A stretch of DNA of 64,000 nucleotides from an uncultured Prevotella sp. (GCA_900771975.1 CAAGPV010000090.1:62001-126000), one strand, 5' to 3'. Shown: positions 43,343-53,455, numbered from the stretch's first letter. Notes: a model not told the origin generated them from the sequence alone. Program-made: numbers and translations.

Positions 43343-44182
43343 TTAAAGGGCAAGAACGGCCGTAAAGCAGTCAGCAAATGTTTTTTCGATAGCTTCCGGA
43401 CGTTGGCGGAACAGGCCAAAGAGGGCACTTCCGCTACCGCTCATGGCGGCATAGACGGCTCCTTGACGGTAGAGGGCCTCCTTAATGTCGGCCAAGACGG
43501 GGAAGCGCTTGAACACCGAGGGCTCGAAGTCGTTGTGGAGTTCGGCGCGCCACGTGTCGATGGGTTGGCGCACGATGTCTCGACAGCACTTCTGTGGGCG
43601 TTGTGGGGTGATGGCTGCATAGGCTTCGGCGGTGGATATGGCCACGTCGGGTTTGACAATGGCGATGAAATAGCCGTCGAGATTGCCCTTTATGTTGTCG
43701 GCAGGCGAGAGCACCTCGCCCTTTCCGGTAGCAAAAGAAGGGTCGGCAGTGATGAAAAAGGCACAGTCGGCCCCTAAGCGGGAAGCATAACGTTCCATTT
43801 CGGCATTTCCCATGTTTAGGCGGAAGCGTTCGTCAAGCAGTCGAATCATGTAGGCTGCATCGGCAGACCCGCCTCCCAGTCCGGCTTGCGATGGGATGTG
43901 CTTGTACAGGTGGGCGTGTATGCGGGGTAGTTGGTAGTCTTCTGCCAGCAACTGGTAGGCTTTTACCACCAGGTTGTGTTGTTCGTCACAGTCGACGGTA
44001 TTGCCCGTCACCTTCAGGTCGCAGTCTGTCAAGGAAGGGAAACGCTCGTCCATCTTTTTTATTTCGAGTGCATCGGTGAGCGGAACGGGATAGAATACGG
44101 TTTCAAGGTCGTGGTAGCCGTCGGGGCGTTTGGCTACGATGTTGAGTCCAAGGTTAATTTTACAACAAGGGAAAGTAATCAT
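43343..44182 (-). CDS. ispE: 4-diphosphocytidyl-2-C-methyl-D-erythritol kinase IspE
   Basis: 279 residues. GHMP kinase of the non-mevalonate isoprenoid route. CKINLGLNIVAKRPDGYHDLETVFYP at the N-terminus is the family signature, PSQAGLGGGSADAAYMIRLL is the ATP-binding glycine loop, and AAMSGSGSALFGLF the C-terminal motif. Single gene with its own promoter; converges with the YhcH gene. Confidence 0.95.
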   Translation of the reverse strand: MITFPCCKINLGLNIVAKRPDGYHDLETVFYPVPLTDALEIKKMDERFPSLTDCDLKVTGNTVDCDEQHNLVVKAYQLLAEDYQLPRIHAHLYKHIPSQAGLGGGSADAAYMIRLLDERFRLNMGNAEMERYASRLGADCAFFITADPSFATGKGEVLSPADNIKGNLDGYFIAIVKPDVAISTAEAYAAITPQRPQKCCRDIVRQPIDTWRAELHNDFEPSVFKRFPVLADIKEALYRQGAVYAAMSGSGSALFGLFRQRPEAIEKTFADCFTAVLAL

Positions 44183-44225
44183 AGTGAGAATGTGTTAGTG
44201 GCTCTTTGCGAGCTATTGTTCACCA

Positions 44226-44256
44226 CAAAGTTAAGACAAAAACTGCTATCGGCAAA
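44226..44256 (-). promoter_or_regulatory. Promoter of ispE
   Basis: On the minus strand: TTTG (44253-44256), 19 bp spacer, TAACTTTG (44226-44233). Confidence 0.7.
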
Positions 44257-44295
44257 GCGATTTTGACGATTTTAGCTTTGGGCAGCAGTCCAACG

Positions 44296-44330
44296 ACAAA
44301 AAAAACCGGTACCCGTCATGCGGATACCGG
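44296..44330 (-). terminator. Intrinsic terminator of rpsA
   Basis: On the minus strand: CCGGTATCC / GGGTACCGG stem (one wobble) with a GCATGAC loop, followed by eight T. It lies about 50 bp after the rpsA stop and upstream of the ispE promoter. Confidence 0.88.
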
Positions 44331-44381
44331 CCCAAAACATTATCAAGTTTAACTGTCGGCTTATTCAAGCCGTGCGGTTAT

Positions 44382-46151
44382 TTACTTTTTGTCGCCTTCC
44401 ATCTTAGCCTTGAGGTCAGCAAGTACGCCGAGGTCACCAAGAGAGGTACCAGCTGCTACATTGTTGATCTGAGGAGCTTGCTCCTTGCGAGCATTGTGGC
44501 GAGGCTTGCGTGGTTCTTCCTTCACCTCTTCGAAAGTGCGAGAGTGAGAGAGGATGATGCGACGTGAGTCTTTTACAAATTCGATCACTACGAATGGCAA
44601 CTCTTCGCCGAGCTGAGCCTGTGTGCCGTCTTCCTTAACAAGGTGTTTAGGTGTAGCGAAGCCTTCGCCGCCCTCGTTGAGGCTGATAACAGCACCCTTG
44701 TCCATCATTTCGGTAATCTTACCGGTGTGTACTGAACCAGGAGTATAGAGGGTTTCGTAAGTGTCCCAAGGATTCTCTTCGAGTTGTTTGTGGCCGAGGC
44801 TGAGACGACGGTTTTCCTTATCTATCTCCAAAACCACTACATCGATGTCTGAACCTACTGAAGTGAACTCTGAAGGATGCTTAACCTTCTTTGTCCAAGA
44901 GAGGTCGCTGATGTGAATAAGGCCGTCAACGCCTTCTTCGAGCTCAACGAAGATACCGAAGTTGGTGAAGTTACGAACCTTAGCGGTGTGCTTGCTGCCA
45001 ACAGGATACTTCACTTCGATGGTCTCCCATGGGTCTTCTTTAAGCTGCTTGATGCCGAGGCTCATCTTGCGCTCCTCGCGATCGAGGGTCAGGATGACTG
45101 CTTCTACTTCGTCGCCAACCTTCAAGAAGTCCTGAGCGCTACGCAAATGCTGGCTCCAAGACATCTCGCTGACGTGGATAAGGCCTTCAACGCCTGGCTG
45201 AATCTCAACGAATGCACCGTAATCTGCCATAACTACCACTTTGCCTTTGACGTGGTCGCCTACCTTGAGGTTAGGATCGAGGGCATCCCATGGGTGTGGT
45301 GTGAGTTGCTTGAGGCCGAGAGCGATGCGCTTTTTCTCTTCGTCGAAGTCGAGAATAACGACGTTGATCTTCTGATCGAGCTCTACTACCTCGTGAGGAT
45401 CGCTTACGCGGCCCCAAGAAAGGTCGGTAATGTGGATGAGTCCGTCAACACCACCGAGGTCAACGAATACACCGTAAGAGGTGATGTTCTTGACAGTACC
45501 TTCAAGAATCTGGCCTTTTTCGAGCTTGCTGATAATCTCTTTGCGTTGTGCTTCGAGCTCAGCTTCGATAAGTGCCTTGTGGGAAACGACTACGTTGCGG
45601 AACTCTTGGTTGATTTTAACGACCTTGAATTCCATGGTCTTGCCTACGAATACGTCGTAGTCGCGTATAGGATGAACGTCAATCTGGCTACCAGGAAGGA
45701 AGGCTTCGATACCGAATACATCTACAATCATACCGCCTTTGGTGCGGCTCTTGATGTAACCCTGAATGATTTCGTCGTTGTCGAGAGCGGCATTGATGCG
45801 CTCCCAGCTCTTCTGGAGGCGTGCTTTCTTGTGTGAGAGAACGAGCTGACCTTTCTTGTCTTCCTGACTCTCTACGTAAACCTCAACCTTGTCGCCGGGC
45901 TTCAGGTCGGGATTGTAACGGAATTCAGAAGCGGGGATGATACCATCGCTCTTGTAGCCGATGTTGACAACTACTTCTTTCTTGTCTACAGCGATAACGG
46001 TTCCCTCTACAACCTGATGCTCTTGAATCTTGTTCAAGGTTTCATCGTAGGCCTTTTCAAGGTCTTCCTTGCTGGCGCTGCTTACATTTCCGTTTTCGAA
46101 CTCGTCCCAATTGAACTCTGCCAATGGTTGAACGTTCTTTAAATCTGACAT
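44382..46151 (-). CDS. rpsA: 30S ribosomal protein S1
   Basis: 589 residues; binds mRNA on the 30S subunit. Six S1 (OB-fold) repeats are visible through their shared strand patterns, e.g. VEGTVIAVDKKEVVVNIGYKSDGIIPASEF, LEGTVKNITSYGVFVDLGGVDGLIHITDLSWGRV, VKGKVVVMADYGAFVEIQPGVEGLIHVSEMSW and the later AKVRNFTNFGIFVELEEGVDGLIHISDLSW. An acidic N-terminal tail and a basic C-terminal tail flank them. In Bacteroidetes S1 is important because most mRNAs, including nearly all in this window, lack strong Shine-Dalgarno sites. Monocistronic, with a terminator. Confidence 0.97.
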   Translation of the reverse strand: MSDLKNVQPLAEFNWDEFENGNVSSASKEDLEKAYDETLNKIQEHQVVEGTVIAVDKKEVVVNIGYKSDGIIPASEFRYNPDLKPGDKVEVYVESQEDKKGQLVLSHKKARLQKSWERINAALDNDEIIQGYIKSRTKGGMIVDVFGIEAFLPGSQIDVHPIRDYDVFVGKTMEFKVVKINQEFRNVVVSHKALIEAELEAQRKEIISKLEKGQILEGTVKNITSYGVFVDLGGVDGLIHITDLSWGRVSDPHEVVELDQKINVVILDFDEEKKRIALGLKQLTPHPWDALDPNLKVGDHVKGKVVVMADYGAFVEIQPGVEGLIHVSEMSWSQHLRSAQDFLKVGDEVEAVILTLDREERKMSLGIKQLKEDPWETIEVKYPVGSKHTAKVRNFTNFGIFVELEEGVDGLIHISDLSWTKKVKHPSEFTSVGSDIDVVVLEIDKENRRLSLGHKQLEENPWDTYETLYTPGSVHTGKITEMMDKGAVISLNEGGEGFATPKHLVKEDGTQAQLGEELPFVVIEFVKDSRRIILSHSRTFEEVKEEPRKPRHNARKEQAPQINNVAAGTSLGDLGVLADLKAKMEGDKK

Positions 46152-46241
46152 AAAAAATTAATTAATTAAAAGTTTAATAAAGTGAGACTTTATGTTGTTA
46201 ATACACTCTTTTGCTGGGACCTATTTCGCCCCAACAGGGCG

Positions 46242-46249
46242 CAAAGTTA
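46242..46249 (-). promoter_or_regulatory. -7 box and leader of rpsA
   Basis: TAACTTTG on the minus strand, 90 bp upstream of the start codon. A short GC hairpin (CGCCC / GGGCG) lies at the presumed transcript start, and the rest of the leader is AT-rich. A structured S1 leader would fit autoregulation but is not shown. Confidence 0.5.
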
Positions 46250-46299
46250 CTCAATTTCAGACAAATAGACGGGAATAAGGGGTTGCTTGGAATGTAGTT

Positions 46300-49200
46300 T
46301 TAGTGTTTTTTAACGTTCTGCGCCTTCTTTTGTTTGCGTTTTCTGCTGCCAAAGAGGTCCCGCAGGCCGTTAAAGTCGCGCTTGAGTATTACGCCCACGC
46401 CCTGTGTATTGAGCGAGTTGCGTGTGAAGTAGCGGTCGTTGGTCTGGTTGTAGACGCGTATGGCCACGTTGCCGTTGGGCACGAGCAGGTAGCGCAAGTC
46501 GAAGTCACCGATGAACGACGAGTTGTTGGTGGTTACATTGTCGCGGTAGCCGAACTGTCCGTTGAAGAGTAGACGGTTGTTGAGCATCCGTCCGCTGAGA
46601 ATACCCTCATATTCGGCATTGCTGAAGCCCTCGTTGCCTGTAGAGATGTTGGCCCCGAAGTTCCAATCGTTGCTTTTGATGACGTTGGACAACACGGTGT
46701 TGATTTGCTGCGAGATGGTTCCACTGAGCAAACTCTGCATGGCCAGCGATGTCTGGCTCTGTGCTGCGTTCTCCTGAACGGCATTGTTGTTGCCCTGCGG
46801 GTAGAAACGGCCCACTGTCAACAGGTAGAGCACTTGCTGGTTCATATCTTCTTCGGAGTTGATGACCGACTTTACCATCTGTTGGGCGTCGGCGCTGAGT
46901 GTTGGAAGATCGAGATTGAAGTCAACGGCAGGCTTCAAAGGGGTGCCGGTAATGTTCATCAGACAGTTGACGCGCACGTTGTTGCGTGTGAAGGAGTTGC
47001 CGAGCTGAAGGTCGGATAGGCTGGCTCCGTTGACCGTGTAGAGGGCTTTCAGGTTGAGGGCTGCATTGTATGGGTCGCCACCGAAGGCGATAAGGGAGCC
47101 CGGTTGGAAGTGGAATTCCTTCTTGATGACGTTCTGAATGGTGAGTTTGTACAGTCCTTGCTGCACATTGTAGTTGCCGTACATCTGGAAAGCTCCCTTA
47201 TTAAAATAGGTGGCACGTATGAAGCCATCGCCGTTTAGGGCGATATAGTCGCCCGAAGCCTCATCCATCAGCACGCGAAGGGTGAAGTCGGGAGTGGTGT
47301 TGACGAGGAAGTTGATGTGCATGTCGCTGGGAATGTCGATGTCGTCGTCAGCGGGTTCCCTAAAAGGAGAATGGATGGAGAGTGTCTTTCCGGAGGATAT
47401 GGAGTCAGAATCGGTTGGTGTTACGTCGTTCCAGCGTATGAAGTCGGCATCATCGAGCGTTCCGGCATAGCCGGCATTGTACTCTATGAAAGAGCCTTTT
47501 TCGGGGGTTGCCTGCACATCCATGACGATTTCGCCGCTGCGTCCCTTGATATTGCACGTTCCTGTGCCGTAGACGGTGCCGAAAAATGTATTGCCTTCAT
47601 AGGTCTTGTGGTCGTAAGCAAGGAAGTTGTGGGCGTCTACTTGTAGGTCGTAGGTGAGGTGACGTAGGCTTTCGTGGTGGAGCGAACCGGTGAGAATGCC
47701 GATATGACCGTCTCGGTCGTAGACGGTGTCTCGGTCCATGATGATGTTATCGGGGATGAGACGCACGTGTGCGTGCTTCATAGAGTAGGTAGTGTGGAGT
47801 GGGGTGACGTCAAATTGGCCTGAAGCCCTAAGGTCTCCCTCGAGATTAACATCCTTTAGGTCGCCGAAAACGCGCAGATGACCTTTTGCGTGAGCGTCTA
47901 CGTTGTCCATAAACGAACCGCAGAAGCTCTCAAGAAACTTTAGTCGCGTGCCGTGGGCGTAGATGGGCAGGTCTATGTAGTTGCGTTTGGTGGACACATA
48001 GCCCTTGATGAGCGTCTGTGCATCCGGTCCGTCGTCGGCCAAAGCGTCGATATTGATTTGTCCTTCCCTGCTATCGAAGTTGACGTTGGCCTGAAGCGTA
48101 CCCATCTCTCCGTCTTGAAATGTGAAGTCGTTGACCGCCAATTGGGCGTTAACCACCGGATGACTGAATACCGATTTCACCACTGCCGTTCCTGAAGCAC
48201 GTCCTCCGAAGCGCACGGAGTGGAAGTTGACAACATCCAGTATATAAGGTACGTTAATGTCTTGAAGGTCTACCAACAACGAGTCGGCCTCGCTGCCAGT
48301 GGTCTGTCCGTTGATGATGATGTGTTGCGAACCGTTGGAGACTTCGAAATGGTGGATGTCCAATCGCTTGTGAGCATAGACAAGATCGGACGGTTGTATG
48401 GTTAGGCGGACCGTATCGAACACTTCTTCGGATGGCGAAAAGAAGATGTGGGTGCCCAAATGGCCTTTTTCACGGAAGAAAAGGACGTTGGCGTTCACCT
48501 CGCCATGGGTGGGATGGTTTCCGTGAGCATCCCAAAGGGTGCGTGTAACCACCTTGTCGTCGGCAGCGGCCGCCCTTAGTGCCACTGAGAAAGACCTTCC
48601 TGAGGGACTGATGCGGTCAGCCTGTGTGGTGACGTGTAGCGAATCGCCCAATGTGGCAAGCCGAATGTTGAGGTTGTCGAGTCGGTTTCCGCTATAGGTG
48701 AGCGACGGTGAGGTGACGGAAGCGTCTATCTTGCCTTGTCTTCCGTTGACGTTTCCTTCGACGGTGAGCGGTTGGTGGAGATCGAGTGGTAGGTGGGCGA
48801 AGCGTTTCAGCAAGTCGCTATTGCGTAACTGGGCATAGAATGAGAACCGGTCGTTGGTCGGCAAGGGGTGTTTGCGGGCTCCTGTCAACGACGGGATCTT
48901 GCTTTGGATAACTCCGATGAAAGCATCTGAAATACGGTCATAGCGATATTGCCCTTCCATATTGATGTCGGCAAAGTCGCTCGACAGGCGGGTGCGTCGC
49001 AAAAGGGAGTTGTTGAGCGTTTCAAAGTGAAGCCGGGAAATGCGATAATCGTCGCCTTCGCCGATAGCGGTGAAGTTGTTGATGTCTACGGTGCCGTTGA
49101 GGTCGTCAAGAGAGCGGCCTTCTACATCGGCTTTGGCCTGAAGACTGAACGTACGGTTGCCCAAGGCATCGGTGAGACGCAGGCGTTGAAGGTTGACGGC

Positions 49201-50766
49201 GGAGGCTTCAGCGGAGGCTTTCACGGCGAAGGCAGTGGTGCGGTGGGCAAGGAATGAGCGCAGATGGGACACTTGTCCTTTCACCGTGAGACGCCCGTTG
49301 GGGTCGTTGAGGGCTATTGTTCCGTTAAAGATATCGTTTGTGTAGCTACCATCCATGCTGATGTTGCGGTAGCGGTAGCCGTTGTAATCGAATTCGCTGA
49401 TGGTGCCTTGTGCCCTAAGGTTGAGGTTATTGCCTTGTGGAATGCGCCCATTGGCATTCAGGTTGGCCGCCAATATGCCGAAGCGCGGATTGTCCAAAAG
49501 TCGTTGCAGGTTGAACTGTGGCGTGTTGATGGTGCCCGTGAAATGTTGCCCGTCGGTTTTTAGCGAGAAAGCAACCTCGCCGGCATCCGATGACAACCGC
49601 CCTTTGGCTGCTATGCGCTTGCCCTGTCCGTTGGCAGAACCGCGAAAGTCGATGCGTCCAAGGCGGCTGACAACAGCAGGTAGCTCTAACTTCTTTCCCT
49701 TTAAAGCGGAGGCAAGCACCTGTATTCCTTCTGCGCTGACCTTTAACGGTTTAGCAGTGATGGCCCAAGCAGGTGTTGAATGTAGTTGGCGGAGGCCTCC
49801 TTGTGCATTGACCGAAAGGGTATGGTCGGACGATTCGAGGCGAAGCTGGCTGATATCCATTTGTTTGGCGGTGCCTTTCACCTCGGCTTGCAGCGTCACT
49901 TGCTGGTGGAGGCGCTTCAAGGCAGGTTCTAAAAAGGTCAGGTCGGCAGGTCTTATGCTGCTTGGCGACAACAATACATGGTAGGATAGCGACTCTTTGT
50001 CGAGTTGTTTGCCTTTCATGCGGTAGCGAGCAGTGAGCGATGGTAGCGCAAGATGGCTTTGCGGAAGGTCTATAACGAAGTTGCTAAGCGAAGCGGAATG
50101 CTTGCCAGCATTGAAACGGAACTTCAATGACCGCACGTCAAGTCCTGAAGCTTCTTTCAAGGCAAAGTGTTTTACCTTTAATGAAATGCTATCGTCGGTG
50201 AGCTTGTTGAGGATGATATGTGTGCTCAGTCCGGTTATGTTCAGGTGGGCTGGGTTGAACTTGCGGGCAGTGGGGGCGATGTCGTGTCTGTTCCACCTGA
50301 CGGCGCCGTTGCGAATGACAAGACTTTGTATTTGAAGGTCGAGCGGCGTTTTGGGCGATTTGCTCTTTGAAGCCAGTGAGTCGAGCACAAACTGGAAGTT
50401 GGGTGGGGTGTCGGCGTTTTGCCGATAGAGGTTGGCGGCCAGTCCGAATGCTTGTGCCGACGAGATGCGAACCTGTCCATCGAAAAGGGGGACAAGGTCT
50501 ACTTTGGCTGAGAGCCGGCCTGCCGACAACATTTTTTGTCGGTGCTGGTCCCAAATTTGAACGTCGTCTATGATGATGCGGTTGAGAAAACCGAGGTCAA
50601 CGCGGCCTATCTGTACCCTCGTACCTAACTTTCCGGCCAGTGCGGATGCAACAATGCCTCCCGTCCATTGCTGAACGGCGGGCACATGCAACAATACCGC
50701 TACACCCAAATAGAACAAGACAATGGTCCAAAGCGTGTAGCTGATGATTTTCCTGGCTGTTTTCAT
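46300..50766 (-). CDS. tamB: TamB-like translocation/assembly protein (DUF490)
   Basis: 1488 residues. An N-terminal membrane helix (about 7-27, ISYTLWTIVLFYLGVAVLLHVP) anchors a very long beta-rich periplasmic body made of AsmA-like repeats, ending in the TamB C-terminal domain (about residues 1150-1450: GDGFIRATYFNKGAFQMYGNYNVQQGLYKLTIQ..., NFNLDLPTLSADAQQMVKSVINSEEDMNQQVLYLLTVGRFYP). TamB-like proteins bridge inner and outer membranes and serve in outer-membrane protein or phospholipid delivery. The C-terminal tail is basic (DLFGSRKRKQKKAQNVKKH). No tamA neighbour is visible. Own promoter, divergent from nqrA. Confidence 0.9.
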   Translation of the reverse strand: MKTARKIISYTLWTIVLFYLGVAVLLHVPAVQQWTGGIVASALAGKLGTRVQIGRVDLGFLNRIIIDDVQIWDQHRQKMLSAGRLSAKVDLVPLFDGQVRISSAQAFGLAANLYRQNADTPPNFQFVLDSLASKSKSPKTPLDLQIQSLVIRNGAVRWNRHDIAPTARKFNPAHLNITGLSTHIILNKLTDDSISLKVKHFALKEASGLDVRSLKFRFNAGKHSASLSNFVIDLPQSHLALPSLTARYRMKGKQLDKESLSYHVLLSPSSIRPADLTFLEPALKRLHQQVTLQAEVKGTAKQMDISQLRLESSDHTLSVNAQGGLRQLHSTPAWAITAKPLKVSAEGIQVLASALKGKKLELPAVVSRLGRIDFRGSANGQGKRIAAKGRLSSDAGEVAFSLKTDGQHFTGTINTPQFNLQRLLDNPRFGILAANLNANGRIPQGNNLNLRAQGTISEFDYNGYRYRNISMDGSYTNDIFNGTIALNDPNGRLTVKGQVSHLRSFLAHRTTAFAVKASAEASAVNLQRLRLTDALGNRTFSLQAKADVEGRSLDDLNGTVDINNFTAIGEGDDYRISRLHFETLNNSLLRRTRLSSDFADINMEGQYRYDRISDAFIGVIQSKIPSLTGARKHPLPTNDRFSFYAQLRNSDLLKRFAHLPLDLHQPLTVEGNVNGRQGKIDASVTSPSLTYSGNRLDNLNIRLATLGDSLHVTTQADRISPSGRSFSVALRAAAADDKVVTRTLWDAHGNHPTHGEVNANVLFFREKGHLGTHIFFSPSEEVFDTVRLTIQPSDLVYAHKRLDIHHFEVSNGSQHIIINGQTTGSEADSLLVDLQDINVPYILDVVNFHSVRFGGRASGTAVVKSVFSHPVVNAQLAVNDFTFQDGEMGTLQANVNFDSREGQINIDALADDGPDAQTLIKGYVSTKRNYIDLPIYAHGTRLKFLESFCGSFMDNVDAHAKGHLRVFGDLKDVNLEGDLRASGQFDVTPLHTTYSMKHAHVRLIPDNIIMDRDTVYDRDGHIGILTGSLHHESLRHLTYDLQVDAHNFLAYDHKTYEGNTFFGTVYGTGTCNIKGRSGEIVMDVQATPEKGSFIEYNAGYAGTLDDADFIRWNDVTPTDSDSISSGKTLSIHSPFREPADDDIDIPSDMHINFLVNTTPDFTLRVLMDEASGDYIALNGDGFIRATYFNKGAFQMYGNYNVQQGLYKLTIQNVIKKEFHFQPGSLIAFGGDPYNAALNLKALYTVNGASLSDLQLGNSFTRNNVRVNCLMNITGTPLKPAVDFNLDLPTLSADAQQMVKSVINSEEDMNQQVLYLLTVGRFYPQGNNNAVQENAAQSQTSLAMQSLLSGTISQQINTVLSNVIKSNDWNFGANISTGNEGFSNAEYEGILSGRMLNNRLLFNGQFGYRDNVTTNNSSFIGDFDLRYLLVPNGNVAIRVYNQTNDRYFTRNSLNTQGVGVILKRDFNGLRDLFGSRKRKQKKAQNVKKH

Positions 50767-50784
50767 TTTGCTATTTAGAAGTTA

Positions 50785-50816
50785 CAAAAGTATGTTTTTT
50801 CGGTGAATAGGGCAAA
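50785..50816 (-). promoter_or_regulatory. Promoter of tamB
   Basis: On the minus strand: TTTG (50813-50816), 20 bp spacer, TACTTTTG (50785-50792), 18 bp before the start codon. Confidence 0.7.
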
Positions 50817-50855
50817 TTAATTGACTTAATAATTCTCAATGTAAACATTTTTAGG

Positions 50856-50863
50856 TATATTTG
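50856..50863 (+). promoter_or_regulatory. -7 box of the nqr operon
   Basis: TATATTTG, 53 bp upstream of the nqrA start codon. No TTTG at the ideal -33 spacing. Confidence 0.55.
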
Positions 50864-50916
50864 CACCATTAAACGTTTATTCATTACTTATTTAAATAAA
50901 GATTACTTACAACATT

Positions 50917-52269
50917 ATGGCAAACGTAATCAAGTTACACAAAGGCTTGAACATCAACTTGAAAGGTCGTGCCAATGAGCAGTTGCTCACGTTCCAGTCC
51001 TCTGGTGAGTATGCACTCGTGCCGGACGACTTTGAGGGAGTGACGCCCAAGGTGACCGTTAAAGAAGGTGACAAAGTCAAGGCGGGTGATGCTTTGTTCG
51101 TCAACAAGGCCTATCCCGAGGTCCGGTTTGCCTCTCCTGTCAGTGGCCGTGTGTCGGCTGTGGTGAGAGGAGAACGCCGGAAGGTGCTGGCGGTGAAGGT
51201 AGAAGCCGATGCCGAGCAAGTTTTTCAGGATTTCGGGCAGAAAGATGTGACCAGTTTAAGCGGAGATGCTGTCATAACAGCTTTGCTTGAAGCTGGTCTT
51301 TTTGGTTATATCAACCAGTTGCCCTATGCCATCAGCACCCAACCTGCCGTTCGTCCGAAGTCTATCTTCGTGTCGGCACTTCGCGACAAACCCTTGGCAG
51401 GCGACTTCGAGTACGAACTTCAAGGACAGGAACAGGACTTCCAGACCGGCCTCTCCGCTCTGTCGAAGATTGCCACCGTACATCTTGGCATTGGAGCTCA
51501 CCAAAGTGCCACTGCGCTGGTTGCAGCCAAAGACGTGGAAGTGACCGTTTTCCAAGGCCCGTGTCCAGCAGGCAACGTGGGTGTACAGGTCAATCACCTT
51601 GACCCCGTCAACAAGGGAGAAGTGGTTTGGACGGTAGATCCGACGGCAGTCATCTTCTTTGGTCGTCTCTTCAACACCGGCAAGGTAAACCTTCAGCGGC
51701 TTGTGGCTGTTGCAGGAAGCGAAGTGAAGGAGCCGGCATACGTCAAAGCATTGGTAGGAACCAAGATAGCAGACATTGTTAACGGAAAACTTGACGACCG
51801 CCGCCATGTGCGTCTCATCAACGGAAACCCGCTGACAGGTAGTCCTGTCAAGGGAGAAGGTTATCTTGGAGCTCACACTTCTGAGTTGACAGCCATTCCC
51901 GAAGGCGATGATGTAGACGAGTTGGCAGGTTGGATTATGCCTCGTTTGGGGCAGTATTCTGTTTCGAGAAGCTATTTCTCATGGCTTTTCGGTCGTAACA
52001 AAGCCTATAATCTTGATGCCCGCATCAAGGGAGGAGAACGCCATATGATAATGAGTGGCGAGTATGACAAGGTGCTTCCGATGGACATCTATGGCGAATA
52101 TCTCATCAAGGCCCTCATTACAGGAGATATAGATAAGCAAGAACAACTCGGAATCTATGAGGTTAGCCCCGAAGATTTCGCCCTTGCTGAGTTTGTAGAT
52201 TCGTCCAAACTGCCTTTGCAACGCATTGTTCGCGACGGATTGAATACATTAAGAAAAGAAAACGCGTAA
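50917..52269 (+). CDS. nqrA: Na+-translocating NADH:quinone reductase subunit A
   Basis: 450 residues. Peripheral cytoplasmic subunit of NQR, implicated in quinone binding. HKGLNINLKGRANEQLL at the N-terminus, SPVSGRVSAVVRGERRKVLAVKVEAD (barrel-sandwich/biotinyl-like fold) and GPCPAGNVGVQVNHLDPVNKGEVVW are family blocks. First of six genes nqrABCDEF with gaps of 3-15 bp. Confidence 0.95.
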   Translation: MANVIKLHKGLNINLKGRANEQLLTFQSSGEYALVPDDFEGVTPKVTVKEGDKVKAGDALFVNKAYPEVRFASPVSGRVSAVVRGERRKVLAVKVEADAEQVFQDFGQKDVTSLSGDAVITALLEAGLFGYINQLPYAISTQPAVRPKSIFVSALRDKPLAGDFEYELQGQEQDFQTGLSALSKIATVHLGIGAHQSATALVAAKDVEVTVFQGPCPAGNVGVQVNHLDPVNKGEVVWTVDPTAVIFFGRLFNTGKVNLQRLVAVAGSEVKEPAYVKALVGTKIADIVNGKLDDRRHVRLINGNPLTGSPVKGEGYLGAHTSELTAIPEGDDVDELAGWIMPRLGQYSVSRSYFSWLFGRNKAYNLDARIKGGERHMIMSGEYDKVLPMDIYGEYLIKALITGDIDKQEQLGIYEVSPEDFALAEFVDSSKLPLQRIVRDGLNTLRKENA

Positions 52270-52273
52270 GGTT

Positions 52274-53440
52274 ATGTCACTCAGAAATTATCTTGATAAA
52301 ATCAAGCCGCAGTTTGAACCGAACGGAAAACTGCACGCCTTCAAGAGCATCTACGACGGCTTCGACTCGTTCTTGTACGTTTCTCACGAGACCTCTACAA
52401 GCGGAACAAGCATCCATGATGCCATCGACTCCAAACGCATCATGAGCTTTGTGGTGATAGCCCTGTTGCCAGCGATGTTGTTTGGAATGTATAATGTGGG
52501 CTATCAGAACTATCTTGCCACTGGCAAACTGGCCGATGCAACGTTCTGGGAGCTCTTCGGTTTCGGCTTTCTTGCCGTTCTTCCCAAGATACTCGTCAGC
52601 TACATAGTCGGTCTGGGCATAGAGTTTGCCTGGGCACAGTGGAAACACGAGGAGATACAAGAGGGCTATTTAGTGTCGGGCATCATCATTCCGCTCATCA
52701 TTCCGGTGACGACACCATTGTGGATATTGGCTCTTGCCGTTGCCTTTGCCGTCATCTTTGGTAAGGAAATCTTCGGCGGTACGGGTATGAACATCTTTAA
52801 TGTGGCACTCGTGGCCCGTGCTTTCCTCTTCTTCTCTTACCCAAGCAGAATGACAGGCGACACCATTTGGGTGGCACAACACTCCATCTTCGGGCTTGGC
52901 AACAACCTTTCCGACTGTGATGCGCTTACGCAAGCCACCCCGTTGGGCGAGATTGCACAACATGCCACCGACAAGTTGCCTTCTCTCTGTGACATGATAA
53001 CGGGCTTTATCCCCGGTTCTGTGGGCGAAACGTCAGTCATTGCCATCGCCTTGGGTGCCGTTATCCTTTTGTGGACGGGCATAGCGAGCTGGAAAACCAT
53101 GCTTTCTGTCTTTGTGGGTGGCGGAGTGATGGCCGCAGTCTTTGCCGCACTCGGCATGACCCCCATCTCCTGGTATGAGCATCTGTTGCTTGGCGGCTTC
53201 TGTTTTGGTGCCGTGTTTATGGCCACCGACCCTGTTACGTCGGCACGCACCGAGAAAGGCAAGTATGTCTATGGCCTGCTCATCGGTGCACTCGCCATCA
53301 TCATTCGTGTGATGAACCCCGGTTATCCTGAGGGAATGATGCTTGCCATACTCTTCGGAAATATGTTTGCTCCATTGATAGACTACTGCGTGGTTCAGTC
53401 TAACATCTCGAAGCGAGCTAAACGTGCAAACAATAAATAA
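52274..53440 (+). CDS. nqrB: NQR subunit B
   Basis: 388-residue membrane subunit with about ten segments. It carries the covalent FMN at a threonine; the best candidate is Thr222 in DALTQATPLG. The usual ApbE flavinylation pattern is D-x-x-[S/T]-G-A-T; here the Gly is Gln (Gln220). MATDPVTSARTEKGKY and the GGTGMNIFNVALVARAFLFFSYP block are typical. Forms part of the Na+ path with NqrD and NqrE. Confidence 0.95.
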   Translation: MSLRNYLDKIKPQFEPNGKLHAFKSIYDGFDSFLYVSHETSTSGTSIHDAIDSKRIMSFVVIALLPAMLFGMYNVGYQNYLATGKLADATFWELFGFGFLAVLPKILVSYIVGLGIEFAWAQWKHEEIQEGYLVSGIIIPLIIPVTTPLWILALAVAFAVIFGKEIFGGTGMNIFNVALVARAFLFFSYPSRMTGDTIWVAQHSIFGLGNNLSDCDALTQATPLGEIAQHATDKLPSLCDMITGFIPGSVGETSVIAIALGAVILLWTGIASWKTMLSVFVGGGVMAAVFAALGMTPISWYEHLLLGGFCFGAVFMATDPVTSARTEKGKYVYGLLIGALAIIIRVMNPGYPEGMMLAILFGNMFAPLIDYCVVQSNISKRAKRANNK

Positions 53441-53455
53441 CTAAGGAGGCGAAAG

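Noticed and set aside
44877..45836. 319-codon open frame antisense to rpsA
   Set aside because: It is a shadow of the strongly biased rpsA codons; no recognisable domain, promoter or separate signal.
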